Assembly (NCBI RefSeq): GCF_016401385.1
Contig: NZ_JAEACF010000001.1
Span: 2,170,001 to 2,234,000 of the forward strand
DNA from: Fictibacillus halophilus
Lineage (GTDB): Bacteria; Bacillota; Bacilli; Bacillales; Fictibacillaceae
Reading direction: 5' to 3'
Length of the DNA stretch: 64,000 bases
The notes beneath the pieces were generated by a model. It had not been told where the DNA came from and ran no database searches. It was given only the letters and a program-made list of their open reading frames with translations. The position numbers were made by a program, and so were the translations under genes. Shown here piece after piece: positions 31,600-40,554 of the stretch (within the stretch, counting starts at the first letter, position 1; every line of letters starts with the position of its first letter).

Positions 31600-31812
31600 C
31601 CAAGTTTGTTCCCCCTCGTGAGATAGTCCTCCACACAAACCCTGGGGGGACTTGTGTGACAGCTCTGTATTTATTCAATACAGGTCCAGCATAAAAGGCT
31701 AGAAGTCCTTTTACACTTCGGCAAGAATCCCCTTTCCACCATCATCACTAGAGCTTCTTCTCTTCAGATGGGTTACTATTGGTTCCTGCTCCTCTACCAT
31801 CACTTCATACGA
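31600..31812 (-). promoter_or_regulatory. lysine riboswitch (L box) upstream of lysC
   Basis: The minus-strand leader contains the conserved L-box segments in order: GAAGTGATGGTAGAGGAGC, GGAAAGGGGA with TTGCCGAAG, GCTGG, GAATAAATACAGAGCTGTCAC and GGAGGACTATC. They correspond to the lysine aptamer of B. subtilis lysC. Lysine binding should favour the downstream terminator and switch lysC off. Confidence 0.93.
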
Positions 31813-31869
31813 AGCATGGCATATTTATAAAGTTGGATTCATTTTAACAAAGTTAATCACTGGCTGCAA

Positions 31870-33651
31870 CTACTCATTTGATAAAAATGCTTTTTCAATA
31901 AGCTCGGCTACTGGTTTAGGCACACCTGCTGCTTGAATCTCATCAACAGTAGCTTCTTTTAACTTCTTTAACGATCCAAAGTGGCGAAGAAGCATCTTTT
32001 TACGTTTGTCGCCAATGCCAGCAATGCTGTCTAATGTTGATTCAAACATACTTTTAGATCGGACTTTTCGATGGAAAGAAATCGCAAACCTATGAACTTC
32101 ATCTTGAATTCGTTGCAAAAGATAGAATTCCTGACTGTTTCTGGCCAAGTGTATCATCTCTGGAGGATCGCCAATCCATAGCTGTGAGGTTCTATGTTTT
32201 TCATCTTTTGATAGACCTGCTACAGGGATAAATAAGTTTAGCTCGTTTTCTAACACATCTTGAGCTGCTGATATCTGCCCTTTTCCGCCATCGATCAGAA
32301 TTAAATTAGGAAGCTCTCCTTCCTCTCTTAACACCCTCGTATATCTTCGGCGAACAACTTCTTTCATAGAAGCATAATCATCTGGTCCTTCTACAGATTT
32401 GATCTTGTATTTTCGATAATCCTTTTTATAAGGTTTACCATCAACAAAAACAACCATAGCAGAAACAGGATCTGTTCCATGAATATTCGAGTTATCGAAC
32501 GCTTCAATACGATAAGGTGCAGCAATTCCAATTCTCTCACCAAGGTTCTCAACAGCTTTAATCGTTCTCGCTTCATCTTGCTCGATCAGAGCAAATTTTT
32601 CGTGAAGAGCTAAAGACGCGTTTTTGGTTGCTAACTCCACTAGCTCTTTCTTTTGTCCTTTTTTTGGTTGCAATACTTTCACTTGAAGAAGTTCCGACAC
32701 AAGATGTGCATCCACTTCTTGTGGAAGTAGGATCTCTTTAGGCAGAAGATGATTTTTTTGCAGATAGAACTGACCGATAAAGGTTAGCAGGTCTTCATTC
32801 GCCTCGCCATAAAACGGAAAGACAGAAATATCTCTAGCGATTACCTTACCTTGTCTGATGAAGAAGACCTGTACACACATCCAGCCTTTATCAAAATGGT
32901 AGCCAAACACGTCTCGATCTACTAAATCTGCTGTCATCATCTTTTGCTTTTCCATAACAGCTTCGATGTGCTGAATCTGATCTCGAAGCTCTTTTGCGCG
33001 TTCAAAGTTCAATGCTTCAGACGCTTCTAGCATCTTTTCCGATAGCTCATTTTTAACGTCCTGATAACCGCCGTTTAGAAATTTTACGATGCCGTCAACC
33101 ATCTTTTTATTTTCTTGTTCGGTTACATCATATACGCAAGGTCCTAAACATTGTCCGATATGATAATACAGACACACACGTTTAGGCATCGTGTCACACT
33201 TTCGAAGTGGAAAGATGCGATCTAACAGTTTTTTCGTTTCTTGGGCAGCATAAGCGTTCACGAAAGGACCAAAATATTTTCCACCGTCTTTTTTAATCTT
33301 CCGTATATATAGAAGTCTTGGCTGCTTTTCAGCAGTGATCTTTAAGTATGGATAGCTCTTATCATCTTTAAGCATAACGTTATAACGAGGGTCATGCTTT
33401 TTTATTAAATTCATCTCGAGGACTAATGCTTCCATCTCAGTAGAAGTTACAATGTATTCAAAATCTCTGATCTCACTTACCAGTCTTTGAGTTTTGCCAT
33501 CATGTGTCCCAGAAAAATAAGACTTCACACGATTCTTTAACACCTTCGCCTTACCAACATAGATAACTTTCCCGAACTCATTCTTCATGAGATAGCAGCC
33601 CGGTTGGTCTGGAAGCAACATTAATTTTTGTTTTACAGAAATAGAGGTCAA
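31870..33651 (-). CDS. uvrC: excinuclease ABC subunit C
   Basis: Nuclease subunit of nucleotide excision repair that makes both incisions. The N-terminal GIY-YIG domain ([19 protein letters not shown] near 15-35) makes the 3' cut; a UVR motif is near 200 ([21 protein letters not shown] type); the RNase H-like domain contains [10 protein letters not shown] near 385; a helix-hairpin-helix closes the protein ([18 protein letters not shown]). The TTG at 33651 has GGGGG 6-7 bases upstream and gives 593 residues, close to the B. subtilis protein. Confidence 0.96.
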   Translation of the reverse strand: MTSISVKQKLMLLPDQPGCYLMKNEFGKVIYVGKAKVLKNRVKSYFSGTHDGKTQRLVSEIRDFEYIVTSTEMEALVLEMNLIKKHDPRYNVMLKDDKSYPYLKITAEKQPRLLYIRKIKKDGGKYFGPFVNAYAAQETKKLLDRIFPLRKCDTMPKRVCLYYHIGQCLGPCVYDVTEQENKKMVDGIVKFLNGGYQDVKNELSEKMLEASEALNFERAKELRDQIQHIEAVMEKQKMMTADLVDRDVFGYHFDKGWMCVQVFFIRQGKVIARDISVFPFYGEANEDLLTFIGQFYLQKNHLLPKEILLPQEVDAHLVSELLQVKVLQPKKGQKKELVELATKNASLALHEKFALIEQDEARTIKAVENLGERIGIAAPYRIEAFDNSNIHGTDPVSAMVVFVDGKPYKKDYRKYKIKSVEGPDDYASMKEVVRRRYTRVLREEGELPNLILIDGGKGQISAAQDVLENELNLFIPVAGLSKDEKHRTSQLWIGDPPEMIHLARNSQEFYLLQRIQDEVHRFAISFHRKVRSKSMFESTLDSIAGIGDKRKKMLLRHFGSLKKLKEATVDEIQAAGVPKPVAELIEKAFLSNE

Positions 33652-33800
33652 TTTCTTCCCCCCTTCACTCTTAGCAGTCTTTTCTACTATCATATCATGT
33701 ATCAACGTGTTCATAATACTATCGTGATTTTAATACCACATATTTTCATTTATCGACAATATTTCCTAGAAAATATTGATCAGTTCGAAAAAAATCATAA

Positions 33801-33827
33801 AAAAAAGCCCGAACAACGGGCTTTTTT
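33801..33827 (-). terminator. trxA terminator
   Basis: Stem AAAAAAGCCCG / CGGGCTTTTTT just after trxA, T-tailed on the minus strand. Confidence 0.9.
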
Positions 33828-33837
33828 CTGGCAAAGC

Positions 33838-34149
33838 TTATTTATGTTTGTTTAAAAGTTCAACTAAAGCTTCTTTCGGTTGGAAACCGACAACTTGATC
33901 AACCACTTGACCGTCTTTGAATACAAGTAGAGTTGGAATACTCATAACACCGTATTTACCAGCTGTTTCTTGGTTTTCATCTACATCAAGCTTAACTACT
34001 TTTACTTCTTCCATTTCTTGATCTACTTCTTCAAGAACAGGAGCGATCATTTTACAAGGTCCGCACCATGGTGCCCAAAAGTCAGCAAGTACTAAACCTT
34101 CGTTCGTTTCTGTATTAAATGTTTGATCTGACGCATTAACAATAGCCAT
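33838..34149 (-). CDS. trxA: thioredoxin
   Basis: Cytoplasmic disulfide reductant of 103 residues with the active site WCGPC at 28-32 (reactive cysteines 29 and 32) and the cis-proline loop [17 protein letters not shown] precedes the ATG. In B. subtilis it is also adjacent to uvrC and etfA. Terminators on both sides suggest it is transcribed alone. Confidence 0.97.
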   Translation of the reverse strand: MAIVNASDQTFNTETNEGLVLADFWAPWCGPCKMIAPVLEEVDQEMEEVKVVKLDVDENQETAGKYGVMSIPTLLVFKDGQVVDQVVGFQPKEALVELLNKHK

Positions 34150-34248
34150 TTATTTGGCCCTCCTTTTAAATAACAAAGTGTAAACAAAGTATATCCCACA
34201 AATGTTACAGTTGCTAATAGTTTGCTCAACTTTATGGTACCCAAGTTT

Positions 34249-34860
34249 TTAATTGGACAAACGTGATATCGTAGCACTCGTTTCAAGATGTTTCTGACAG
34301 TTAAACAATTCACATGTCCAATCGTTTTCTGCACTAAGATTAAAAACCGAATACGACGTATTATTAAGACCATACCAGCGATCCGTATCGTCTTGTAGTA
34401 GCTCTTTAAAGATCCTTACGAGTAAAGCGCCATGGCTAATAATCAATACCTTTTCATTCTTATGCTTTTGAATAATGTCTTGTAACGCCGCTTTCCAACG
34501 AAGATCAGCATCCTCATTAGTTTCCCTGCCTAACTCAAGCTCCATCCAATTTTCTCCCCAGCGTTCGACTCGTTCAATCTCAGTGGTGCCTTCTGTTTCT
34601 CCGAAAGAGATCTCGCGAAGCCTTTCATCAGCTATCACGTTTATACCTGTTATTCCACTAATAGCCTCAGCTGTTTTATAGGCTCTAAGAAGTGGACTCG
34701 CATATATAGCATCCCATTTCTCATCTGCAAACCTTTTTGCTAAACGTTCTGCTTGATACTTTCCATTGTCGTTAAGCGGGATATCTTTACAGCCTTGCGC
34801 TCTTTTTTCAGTATTCCAATCCGTTTCACCGTGACGAATGAATGCAATTGTAGTCATCAT
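34249..34860 (-). CDS. histidine phosphatase family protein (phosphoglycerate mutase-like)
   Basis: A 203-residue member of the branch 1 histidine phosphatases. The catalytic histidine is in FIRHGETDWN (RHG motif near residue 9), and the second histidine is in ISHGALLV. Members range from cofactor-dependent mutases to phosphatases of diverse small molecules; the sequence does not tell which. The start is one of two adjacent ATG codons (34860, 34857) behind AAGGAAGG. It is inserted between etfA and trxA. Confidence 0.88.
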   Translation of the reverse strand: MMTTIAFIRHGETDWNTEKRAQGCKDIPLNDNGKYQAERLAKRFADEKWDAIYASPLLRAYKTAEAISGITGINVIADERLREISFGETEGTTEIERVERWGENWMELELGRETNEDADLRWKAALQDIIQKHKNEKVLIISHGALLVRIFKELLQDDTDRWYGLNNTSYSVFNLSAENDWTCELFNCQKHLETSATISRLSN

Positions 34861-34884
34861 ACACCTTCCTTGTTTCCAAAATTG

Positions 34885-34913
34885 AAAAAAACGTCCAGAA
34901 AAACGGACGTTTT
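34885..34913 (-). terminator. terminator after etfA
   Basis: Stem AACGTCC / GGACGTT with TTTTTTTC on the minus strand, ending the fadR-fadB-etfB-etfA transcription unit. Confidence 0.85.
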
Positions 34914-34930
34914 CATGCATTTACGTTCTA

Positions 34931-35902
34931 TTATACTAACACTTTTTTAAACTCTTCTGTTAATAATGGAACGACTTCAAACAGGTCACCAACGATTCCA
35001 TAGTCTGCTACCGAGAAGATGCTAGCTTCTGGATCTTTGTTGATCGCAACGATTACTTTAGAGTTGGACATTCCAGCTAGATGCTGAATGGCTCCAGAGA
35101 TCCCACAAGCGATATACAGATCAGGCGTTACAACTTTACCCGTTTGACCGATCTGCAATGAATAATCACAATAATCGGCGTCACATGCACCTCGAGATGC
35201 CCCTACTGCTGCTCCAAGTACATCTGCAAGTTCTTGAAGAGGTTTGAAGCCATCTTCAGATTTCACACCTCGACCACCGGCAACAATGATCTTTGCTTCT
35301 GCTAAATCTACGCCTGTAGAGGCTTTGCGAACTACTTCTTTAACAATCGTTCTTAAGTCTTTAATATCAACAGAAACTGATGTTACATCACCGGAACGAG
35401 ATTCATCCTTCTCTAATGGTGCGATGTTGTTCGGACGAATCGTAACGAACACTAAACCATCCGAGATTAGTTTCTTTTCAAAAGCTTTTCCTGAATAGAC
35501 AGGGCGAGTAAACACCGTGTTCTCACCCGCTTGCTCAAGTCCTGTAACATCTGAGATCAGTCCAGATTCTAGACGAGCTGCAAGTCGTGGAGAAAGATCT
35601 TTTCCTAAAGATGTGTGTCCAAATACGATAGCTTCAGGGCTTTCTTCATCGATAATCTGCTTTAATGTTTGGAAATAGCCATCTGGTGTATAGTTCGCTA
35701 GTTTTTCGTTTTCCGCTGTAAGTACACGGTCAGCTCCATAGTGAATTAATTCAGTTGCTAAAGACTGAACGGAGTCACCACATAATACTGCGAATACTTC
35801 TCCGCCGCCAGAGATTTCTTTTGCTGCTGCAATTGCTTCGAATGAAACATTACGTAACGCACCGTCACGGGATTCTGCAAGTACTAAAACTTTTTTTGCC
35901 AT
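34931..35902 (-). CDS. etfA: electron transfer flavoprotein subunit alpha
   Basis: FAD-binding subunit of ETF, which collects electrons from acyl-CoA dehydrogenases. The C-terminal FAD domain shows VGASRGACDADY and the signature YIACGISGAIQHLAGM with SKVIVAINKDPEASIF. Length 323 is typical. It follows etfB by 12 bp. Confidence 0.97.
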   Translation of the reverse strand: MAKKVLVLAESRDGALRNVSFEAIAAAKEISGGGEVFAVLCGDSVQSLATELIHYGADRVLTAENEKLANYTPDGYFQTLKQIIDEESPEAIVFGHTSLGKDLSPRLAARLESGLISDVTGLEQAGENTVFTRPVYSGKAFEKKLISDGLVFVTIRPNNIAPLEKDESRSGDVTSVSVDIKDLRTIVKEVVRKASTGVDLAEAKIIVAGGRGVKSEDGFKPLQELADVLGAAVGASRGACDADYCDYSLQIGQTGKVVTPDLYIACGISGAIQHLAGMSNSKVIVAINKDPEASIFSVADYGIVGDLFEVVPLLTEEFKKVLV

Positions 35903-35914
35903 GATGACTCCTCC

Positions 35915-36685
35915 TTATATTACCTTCGCTTCGTTTCTTAACAGAGATACAAGTTCTCTTACTTGGTCTGGCGTTTCACCTGATAGGATTTTTCCAGCTT
36001 CCTTTTTCGGTGGAAGATATACTTCCACTGTTTTTGTTTTCGCTTCAACGTCATCCTCATCAATATCAAGATCGTCTAACTCCAACGTTTCAAGAGGCTT
36101 TTTCTTTGCCTTCATGATTCCTGGTAACGAAGGATAACGAGGCTCATTCAATCCTTGTTGTGCTGTCACCAATAATGGAAGCGATGTTTCAATCTTCTCA
36201 AGATCTCCTTCAACATCGCGCTCGATGTTTACAGTTGTACCGTTTACTTCAATCTTCGTGATGGTTGTTACATGCGGAATATCTAGTAATTCTGCTAAAC
36301 GCGGCCCAACCTGACCAGTACCGTTATCAATCGCAACGTTTCCGCCTAGAATAATGTCATATTCTTTATCTTTAAAGTAAGCTGCTAAAACTGACGAAGT
36401 TGTGAATTGATCTTGGCTGTCCAGATCTTCGTTTGAAATTAGAACCGCTTGGTCTGCTCCCATAGCTAATGCTGTACGAAGCTCTTTTTCAGAATCTTCG
36501 TCTCCAACCGTTACAACCGTAACAGTACCACCATGAGCATCTTTTAACGTGATCGCTTCTTCAATCGCATATTCGTCATATGGATTAATAATGAATTCTG
36601 CACTGTCTTCAGAAATCTTATTGTTTGAAACAGAAATTTTTTCCTCTGTATCAAAAGTACGTTTTAAAATTACAAAAATGTTCAT
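35915..36685 (-). CDS. etfB: electron transfer flavoprotein subunit beta
   Basis: Partner of EtfA; 256 residues with AMP-binding and the conserved NPYDEYAIEEAITLKD and FGGNVAIDNGTGQVGP-like stretch (here ILGGNVAIDNGTGQVGPRLA), plus PSLPGIMKAKKKP near residue 185. It sits between fadB and etfA with short gaps, so ETF is co-expressed with beta-oxidation under FadR. Confidence 0.97.
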   Translation of the reverse strand: MNIFVILKRTFDTEEKISVSNNKISEDSAEFIINPYDEYAIEEAITLKDAHGGTVTVVTVGDEDSEKELRTALAMGADQAVLISNEDLDSQDQFTTSSVLAAYFKDKEYDIILGGNVAIDNGTGQVGPRLAELLDIPHVTTITKIEVNGTTVNIERDVEGDLEKIETSLPLLVTAQQGLNEPRYPSLPGIMKAKKKPLETLELDDLDIDEDDVEAKTKTVEVYLPPKKEAGKILSGETPDQVRELVSLLRNEAKVI

Positions 36686-36700
36686 GGTTACCCTCCTAGT

Positions 36701-37474
36701 TTATCGGTCCTGAAATTCAGGCTTTCTTTTTTCAATAAATGCCGAGATTCCTTCTTGTCCATCAAAACTTTTAAAAGCTTTTCCAAACAGTTCTTGTTCT
36801 TTCTCTGCACCTTTTTCATAGAGTCCATGTCTCGCATAATGCAACAACTCTAAAGTGTACTTAATAGAGACAGCACTCTTCATAGAAAACTCTTCAGCCA
36901 TTTTGTAAGCCTTTTCAAAAAGTTCTTCTGTTGGATAAGAGCTGTTTGCTAAACCAAAGGTGACAGCATCTTTTCCTGAGATCGGCTTACTGGAAAGGAG
37001 CATCTCACAAGCTTTAGGTACACCTACAAGCTGTGGCAGTCTTTGCGTTCCTGCAAATCCTGGAACTAGTCCTAGTGTGAGCTCAGGAAGACCAAGTTTC
37101 GCATCTTCAGCCACTAGCCTTACGTGGCAGCTCATCGCAAGTTCTAGTCCACCACCAAGCGCAGCTCCATGAATCGCTGCAATTACTGGTTTTGAAAACT
37201 GTTCAATTCGGCTGAAAACATCTTGCCCTTTTTTCCCAAGCTCTGCAAAACCTTTTTCATCAGTAACTTCTGTAAACTCTTTGATGTCTGCTCCAGCAGA
37301 AAAGAAGCGTCCTTCTCCTAAAATAACAATTGCTTTAACAGAGTTATCATTTTCGATCTGATCTAAAGCTTTATCGATCTCTTCGATCACTCCAGTTGAT
37401 AATGCATTGGCTGGCGCACGATTAAGTTTGATCGTTGCCACTTTATTTTGTTTTTCGATTTGTAAGAATTCCAA
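36701..37474 (-). CDS. fadB: enoyl-CoA hydratase/isomerase family protein FadB
   Basis: Crotonase-fold enzyme of 257 residues, probably hydrating 2-enoyl-CoA in fatty-acid degradation. Oxyanion-hole segments are visible as FSAGADIKEF near 65 and HGAALGGGLELAM near 105, with catalytic glutamates around GLPELTLGLVPGFAGTQRLP. The TTG at 37474 has AAAGGAGGG 8 bases upstream and is preferred to an ATG that precedes the ribosome site. Matches B. subtilis FadB (YsiB) in length and context, between fadR and etfB. Confidence 0.92.
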   Translation of the reverse strand: MEFLQIEKQNKVATIKLNRAPANALSTGVIEEIDKALDQIENDNSVKAIVILGEGRFFSAGADIKEFTEVTDEKGFAELGKKGQDVFSRIEQFSKPVIAAIHGAALGGGLELAMSCHVRLVAEDAKLGLPELTLGLVPGFAGTQRLPQLVGVPKACEMLLSSKPISGKDAVTFGLANSSYPTEELFEKAYKMAEEFSMKSAVSIKYTLELLHYARHGLYEKGAEKEQELFGKAFKSFDGQEGISAFIEKRKPEFQDR

Positions 37475-37500
37475 CTTCGTATTCCCTCCTTTTTTGAAAA

Positions 37501-38103
37501 TCAATCATCCGGATTTACAGACCGAACGGACAGACCGTTTACAAGCATCTGATGTACGGGACCAGCAAGAGCAGGTAGATCATAACGATGATCGTTCATT
37601 ACCCAGTTTGTTGCTGTTTCGTCAATTGTTCCAAAGATCATCTGACGAGCCAATCTGTAATCCATGTTCTTAACAAAAACACCTTCATGCATTCCATCTT
37701 TCAAGATAGAGTCGATTAAATCTAAGTACCTCTTTAATACTTCACCGATTTTTGCACGAAGTTGTCTGTTTGTCTGCCTGAGTTCTAGCTGTGTTACGAT
37801 TGATAGTTCAAAATCAGCAGTCAGTTGCTTAAAGTGCATCTCAACAAGAATTCTAAGCTTCTCAATCGCTGAATCGTTACTTTTTAGCTCGTTTTCTGTT
37901 TTTTCGATAAAGGTCCCCATTTTCTCATTAAAAACAGAAACAAGCAGATCCTCTTTATTTTTAAAATATAGATAGATGGTGCCGTCAGCGACACCTGCTT
38001 CTTTCGCTATCTTTGAAACCTGGGATTGATGGTAGCCATGTTCTGCAATCACATTTACGGCTGCATCGATTATTTTTTCGTATTTTGGACCTTTACGTTT
38101 CAT
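37501..38103 (-). CDS. fadR: TetR-family fatty-acid degradation repressor FadR
   Basis: Repressor of fatty-acid degradation genes that releases DNA when it binds long-chain acyl-CoA. The N-terminal helix-turn-helix (residues about 10-50, IAEHGYHQSQVSKIAKEAGV, then GTIYLYFKNKEDLL) is typical of TetR proteins. A 200-residue length and the gene order match B. subtilis FadR (YsiA). A consensus FadR operator overlaps its promoter, indicating autoregulation. Confidence 0.94.
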   Translation of the reverse strand: MKRKGPKYEKIIDAAVNVIAEHGYHQSQVSKIAKEAGVADGTIYLYFKNKEDLLVSVFNEKMGTFIEKTENELKSNDSAIEKLRILVEMHFKQLTADFELSIVTQLELRQTNRQLRAKIGEVLKRYLDLIDSILKDGMHEGVFVKNMDYRLARQMIFGTIDETATNWVMNDHRYDLPALAGPVHQMLVNGLSVRSVNPDD

Positions 38104-38145
38104 TTCTATCGCCTCTTTTTGTATAACACAATCACCTTTTCAAAA

Positions 38146-38165
38146 ATGAATGATTGTTCATTCAT
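38146..38165. promoter_or_regulatory. FadR operator
   Basis: Perfect palindrome ATGAATGA-TTGT-TCATTCAT, matching the B. subtilis FadR box (TGAATGA-N4-TCATTCA). It begins one base after the -10 box of the fadR promoter, where it would block transcription of fadR-fadB-etfB-etfA. Confidence 0.9.
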
Positions 38166-38166
38166 A

Positions 38167-38196
38167 ATTGTAAAACAAATCTTTCTTTTCTGTCAA
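38167..38196 (-). promoter_or_regulatory. sigma-A promoter of fadR-fadB-etfBA
   Basis: TTGACA, 18 bp, TACAAT on the minus strand, about 65 bp upstream of fadR and directly adjacent to the FadR operator. Confidence 0.7.
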
Positions 38197-38283
38197 TTTC
38201 ATTATGTCATTTTTTCTATACATTTTACAAGTTTAACTTAAAGTTAACGTTTTTCATTTTTCTTTTAATGATATTTTCACATA

Positions 38284-38308
38284 GAAAAAGCCGCCAGGTG
38301 GCAGCTTT
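38284..38308 (-). terminator. lcfA terminator
   Basis: Stem AAAGCTGCC / GGCGGCTTT with ACCT loop and TTTTTCT tail on the minus strand, at the lcfA stop codon. It separates lcfA from fadR. Confidence 0.75.
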
Positions 38309-39999
38309 CACGAGCTTTGTTTTGCTTTCTCACGTTCTTCTTCCAAAAGAACTCTTCTTAAGATCTTGCCTACCATCGTCTTTGGAAGCTCTTGTCTGAA
38401 CTCATAAAGCCTAGGTACTTTAAAGGACGCAAGATGTTCTCGGCAGAATTTATTCAGCTCTTCTTCCGAACATTCTGCTCCTTCCTTTAACACAACAAAA
38501 GCTTTAACCGTTTCTCCTCTGTATGCATCAGGCACACCGACTACTACAGCTTCTTTTACTTTTTCGTGTTCATATAAAACTTCTTCTACCTCCCGAGGAT
38601 AAATATTAAATCCTCCAGCGATGATCAAATCTTTTTTACGATCCACGATGTAAAAGTAACCTTTTTCATCCATATAACCCATGTCACCAGTAATCAACCA
38701 ATCTCCTCTGAATACAGATGCGGTTTCTTCTGGTTGGTTCCAATAGCCTTTCATCACTTGAGGGCCTCTTACAGCTAACTCTCCGATCTCTCCTGGCTCC
38801 GCCCATTCGCCGGTCTCAGCTGAGATGATGGCTGCTTCGGTGTTCGGCCAAGGCAATCCAATACTGCCTCTTACCTGATCGCCATAAATAAGATTCGCAT
38901 GTGTAACAGGTGAAGCCTCTGTAAGTCCATACCCCTCTACCAATGACCCTGAAATGACAGCTTGGAATTTTTGTTGTACTTCCAGCGGTAGAGCAGCCGA
39001 GCCGCTTATACATGCTTGAATGGATGAAAGATCGTATTTTTTTAGATCTGGATGGTTCAGAAGTGCGATATACATAGTCGGAGCGCCCGGAAATAGGGTT
39101 GGTCGTTCCTTATGAATCGTCTTCAAAACTTGCGCTGGATCAAACCTTGGCAGGATGATCATCTCTGCTTTCGTTATGATACCAAGGTTCATTACACACG
39201 TCATACCATATACATGGAAGAAAGGCAGAGCCCCGAGAATCTTTTCTTTTCCCTCTCTGTTTTTATACATCCATGTATTGCACTGCAACGCATTCGTCAC
39301 TAAATTTTTGTGAGTAAGCATCACACCTTTTGCTGGACCCGTTGTACCTCCAGTGTACTGTAACAACGCAAGATCCTCATCAGGATTAACCTCTACTTGA
39401 GGCTTCACTGGTTGAGAACGTTTCTGCAGATCTCGAAAAGAATGAACTTCATGATTGTACGTAATATCAACTACTACAGTTGGATTCTGCCTCTTTTGGA
39501 TAAAAGGATAGATTAAATTCTTAGGAAAGGGCAGATAATCCTTCACAGACGTCATGATGATGTGTTCAATGTTTGTATCTCCGCGAACGGCTGAAATTCT
39601 TCCAAACAAAAGATCTAATCCCACAATGACTTTAGCCCCGCTGTCTGATAACTGATGGCGTAACTCTCTCTCCGTGTAAAGAGGATTCGTCTGCACAACA
39701 ATTCCGCCTACAAAAAGCGTACCGTAATAGGCGATGACTGCCTGCGGGCAGTTAGGCAGCATGATGGCAACACGATCACCTTTTTTTACACCGAGCGTTG
39801 TTAGAGCATGTGCAAAGCGTAAACTGCATTCATGGAGCTCACCGAATGTTAGAGTCTTACCTAAAAAATGCACAGCAGTTTTATCTGTTTTTTCTTCTGC
39901 TGCTGATTCTAAATACGCGAATAAAGGTTTGCTGTCGTAATCAAGATGTCCCGGAATCTCACTAGGGTAACTGTTGAGCCACCGTCTTTCCACTTGCAT
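38308..39999 (-). CDS. lcfA: long-chain-fatty-acid--CoA ligase
   Basis: Activates long-chain fatty acids to acyl-CoA for beta-oxidation. The AMP-binding motif LQYTGGTTGPAKGVMLTH is near residue 205, EGYGLTEASPVTH near 355 and the adenylation/fatty-acyl motif GDWLITGDMGYMDEKGYF near 435; the C-terminal lysine of the acyl-adenylate ligase fold is in LPKTMVGKILRR. Length 563 fits. It lies upstream of fadR as in B. subtilis, but here it has its own terminator and a cre site in its promoter. Confidence 0.95.
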   Translation of the reverse strand: MQVERRWLNSYPSEIPGHLDYDSKPLFAYLESAAEEKTDKTAVHFLGKTLTFGELHECSLRFAHALTTLGVKKGDRVAIMLPNCPQAVIAYYGTLFVGGIVVQTNPLYTERELRHQLSDSGAKVIVGLDLLFGRISAVRGDTNIEHIIMTSVKDYLPFPKNLIYPFIQKRQNPTVVVDITYNHEVHSFRDLQKRSQPVKPQVEVNPDEDLALLQYTGGTTGPAKGVMLTHKNLVTNALQCNTWMYKNREGKEKILGALPFFHVYGMTCVMNLGIITKAEMIILPRFDPAQVLKTIHKERPTLFPGAPTMYIALLNHPDLKKYDLSSIQACISGSAALPLEVQQKFQAVISGSLVEGYGLTEASPVTHANLIYGDQVRGSIGLPWPNTEAAIISAETGEWAEPGEIGELAVRGPQVMKGYWNQPEETASVFRGDWLITGDMGYMDEKGYFYIVDRKKDLIIAGGFNIYPREVEEVLYEHEKVKEAVVVGVPDAYRGETVKAFVVLKEGAECSEEELNKFCREHLASFKVPRLYEFRQELPKTMVGKILRRVLLEEEREKAKQSS

Positions 40000-40056
40000 C
40001 TCCTCCTTTAATTCACGCCTTCCTTCAAAATTTCTATATCTTTATTCCTATTATAT

Positions 40057-40070
40057 TGAAAACGTATACA
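40057..40070 (-). promoter_or_regulatory. CcpA cre site in the lcfA promoter
   Basis: TGAAAACGTATACA on the plus strand matches 13 of 14 cre positions. It lies just upstream of a minus-strand TATAAT at 40050-40055, so it covers the core promoter; binding would repress lcfA on sugars. The -35 box is poor. Confidence 0.5.
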
Positions 40071-40184
40071 ATTTTATATACTTTTTTAAAAATTATAAAT
40101 AATTCAATAATACGGTTCTAAATCTGTTTTTTGAGCACAAGCAAAAATATTTTTGTTGCGATTTCATCGTAGGGTTTGAAAGTA

Positions 40185-40313
40185 GTTGATTTCCGCTCCA
40201 GGTTGCTCGCTTTCCGCGGGGCAGGCGGTGAGCCACATTCGTACGTTTCACTTTTAAGTGTCTCACCTGCCCGCCTGTCCCGCAGGAGTCGGCAACCTTG
40301 CGCTCCAATCAAC
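40185..40313. repeat. dispersed palindromic element, copy A
   Basis: A 129-bp imperfect palindrome with GTTGATT ends. The left arm includes GGTTGCTCGCTTTCCGCGG and GGCAGGCGGTGAG; the right arm reads CTCACCTGCC, CCCGCAGGAGTC and GGCAACC. The central 30 bases around ACGTACGAATGTGG are not symmetric yet are conserved in copy B. It is much richer in GC than its surroundings and lies between lcfA and the yshE operon terminator. Confidence 0.8.
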
Positions 40314-40414
40314 TTGCATGAAGATAAATTCATAAGATCAACATTCCTATAAAGTATTGATAAGTAACAAGCAAACCAACAGTAGCGATCTTTCTTTTAA
40401 AGAATATCGGGCAA

Positions 40415-40449
40415 GAAAAAACCAGCTCTCCGAATCGAGAACTGGTTTT
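40415..40449 (-). terminator. terminator of the yshE transcription unit
   Basis: Stem AAAACCAGTTCTC / GAGAGCTGGTTTT with a TTTTTTC tail, directly after the small membrane peptide gene. Confidence 0.85.
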
Positions 40450-40455
40450 GAAATT

Positions 40456-40539
40456 TTAAGCAAAAAAGAATAAGTAGATAAGTCCTGCAGCGATAAATAC
40501 ACCGCTTAATACGAACAACACTTTAAATAACGTTTCCAT
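40456..40539 (-). CDS. 27-residue hydrophobic membrane peptide
   Basis: A short gene that reads METLFKVLFVLSG-VFIAAGLIYLFFFA, almost entirely one transmembrane segment with a single lysine near the N-terminus. A GAAGGG ribosome site lies 6 bases before the ATG. It starts 15 bp after the yshE stop and a strong terminator follows 6 bp after its own stop, so it is bracketed exactly like a real last gene of an operon. I do not recognise a family and assign no function; a role linked to YshE is inference from position. Confidence 0.65.
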   Translation of the reverse strand: METLFKVLFVLSGVFIAAGLIYLFFFA

Positions 40540-40554
40540 ATCTTTTCCCTTCAG

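Noticed and set aside
40093..40333. Two overlapping minus-strand frames of 71 codons
   Set aside because: They lie entirely across the palindromic element, lack ribosome sites and are rich in arginine and glycine as expected from translating a GC-rich hairpin.
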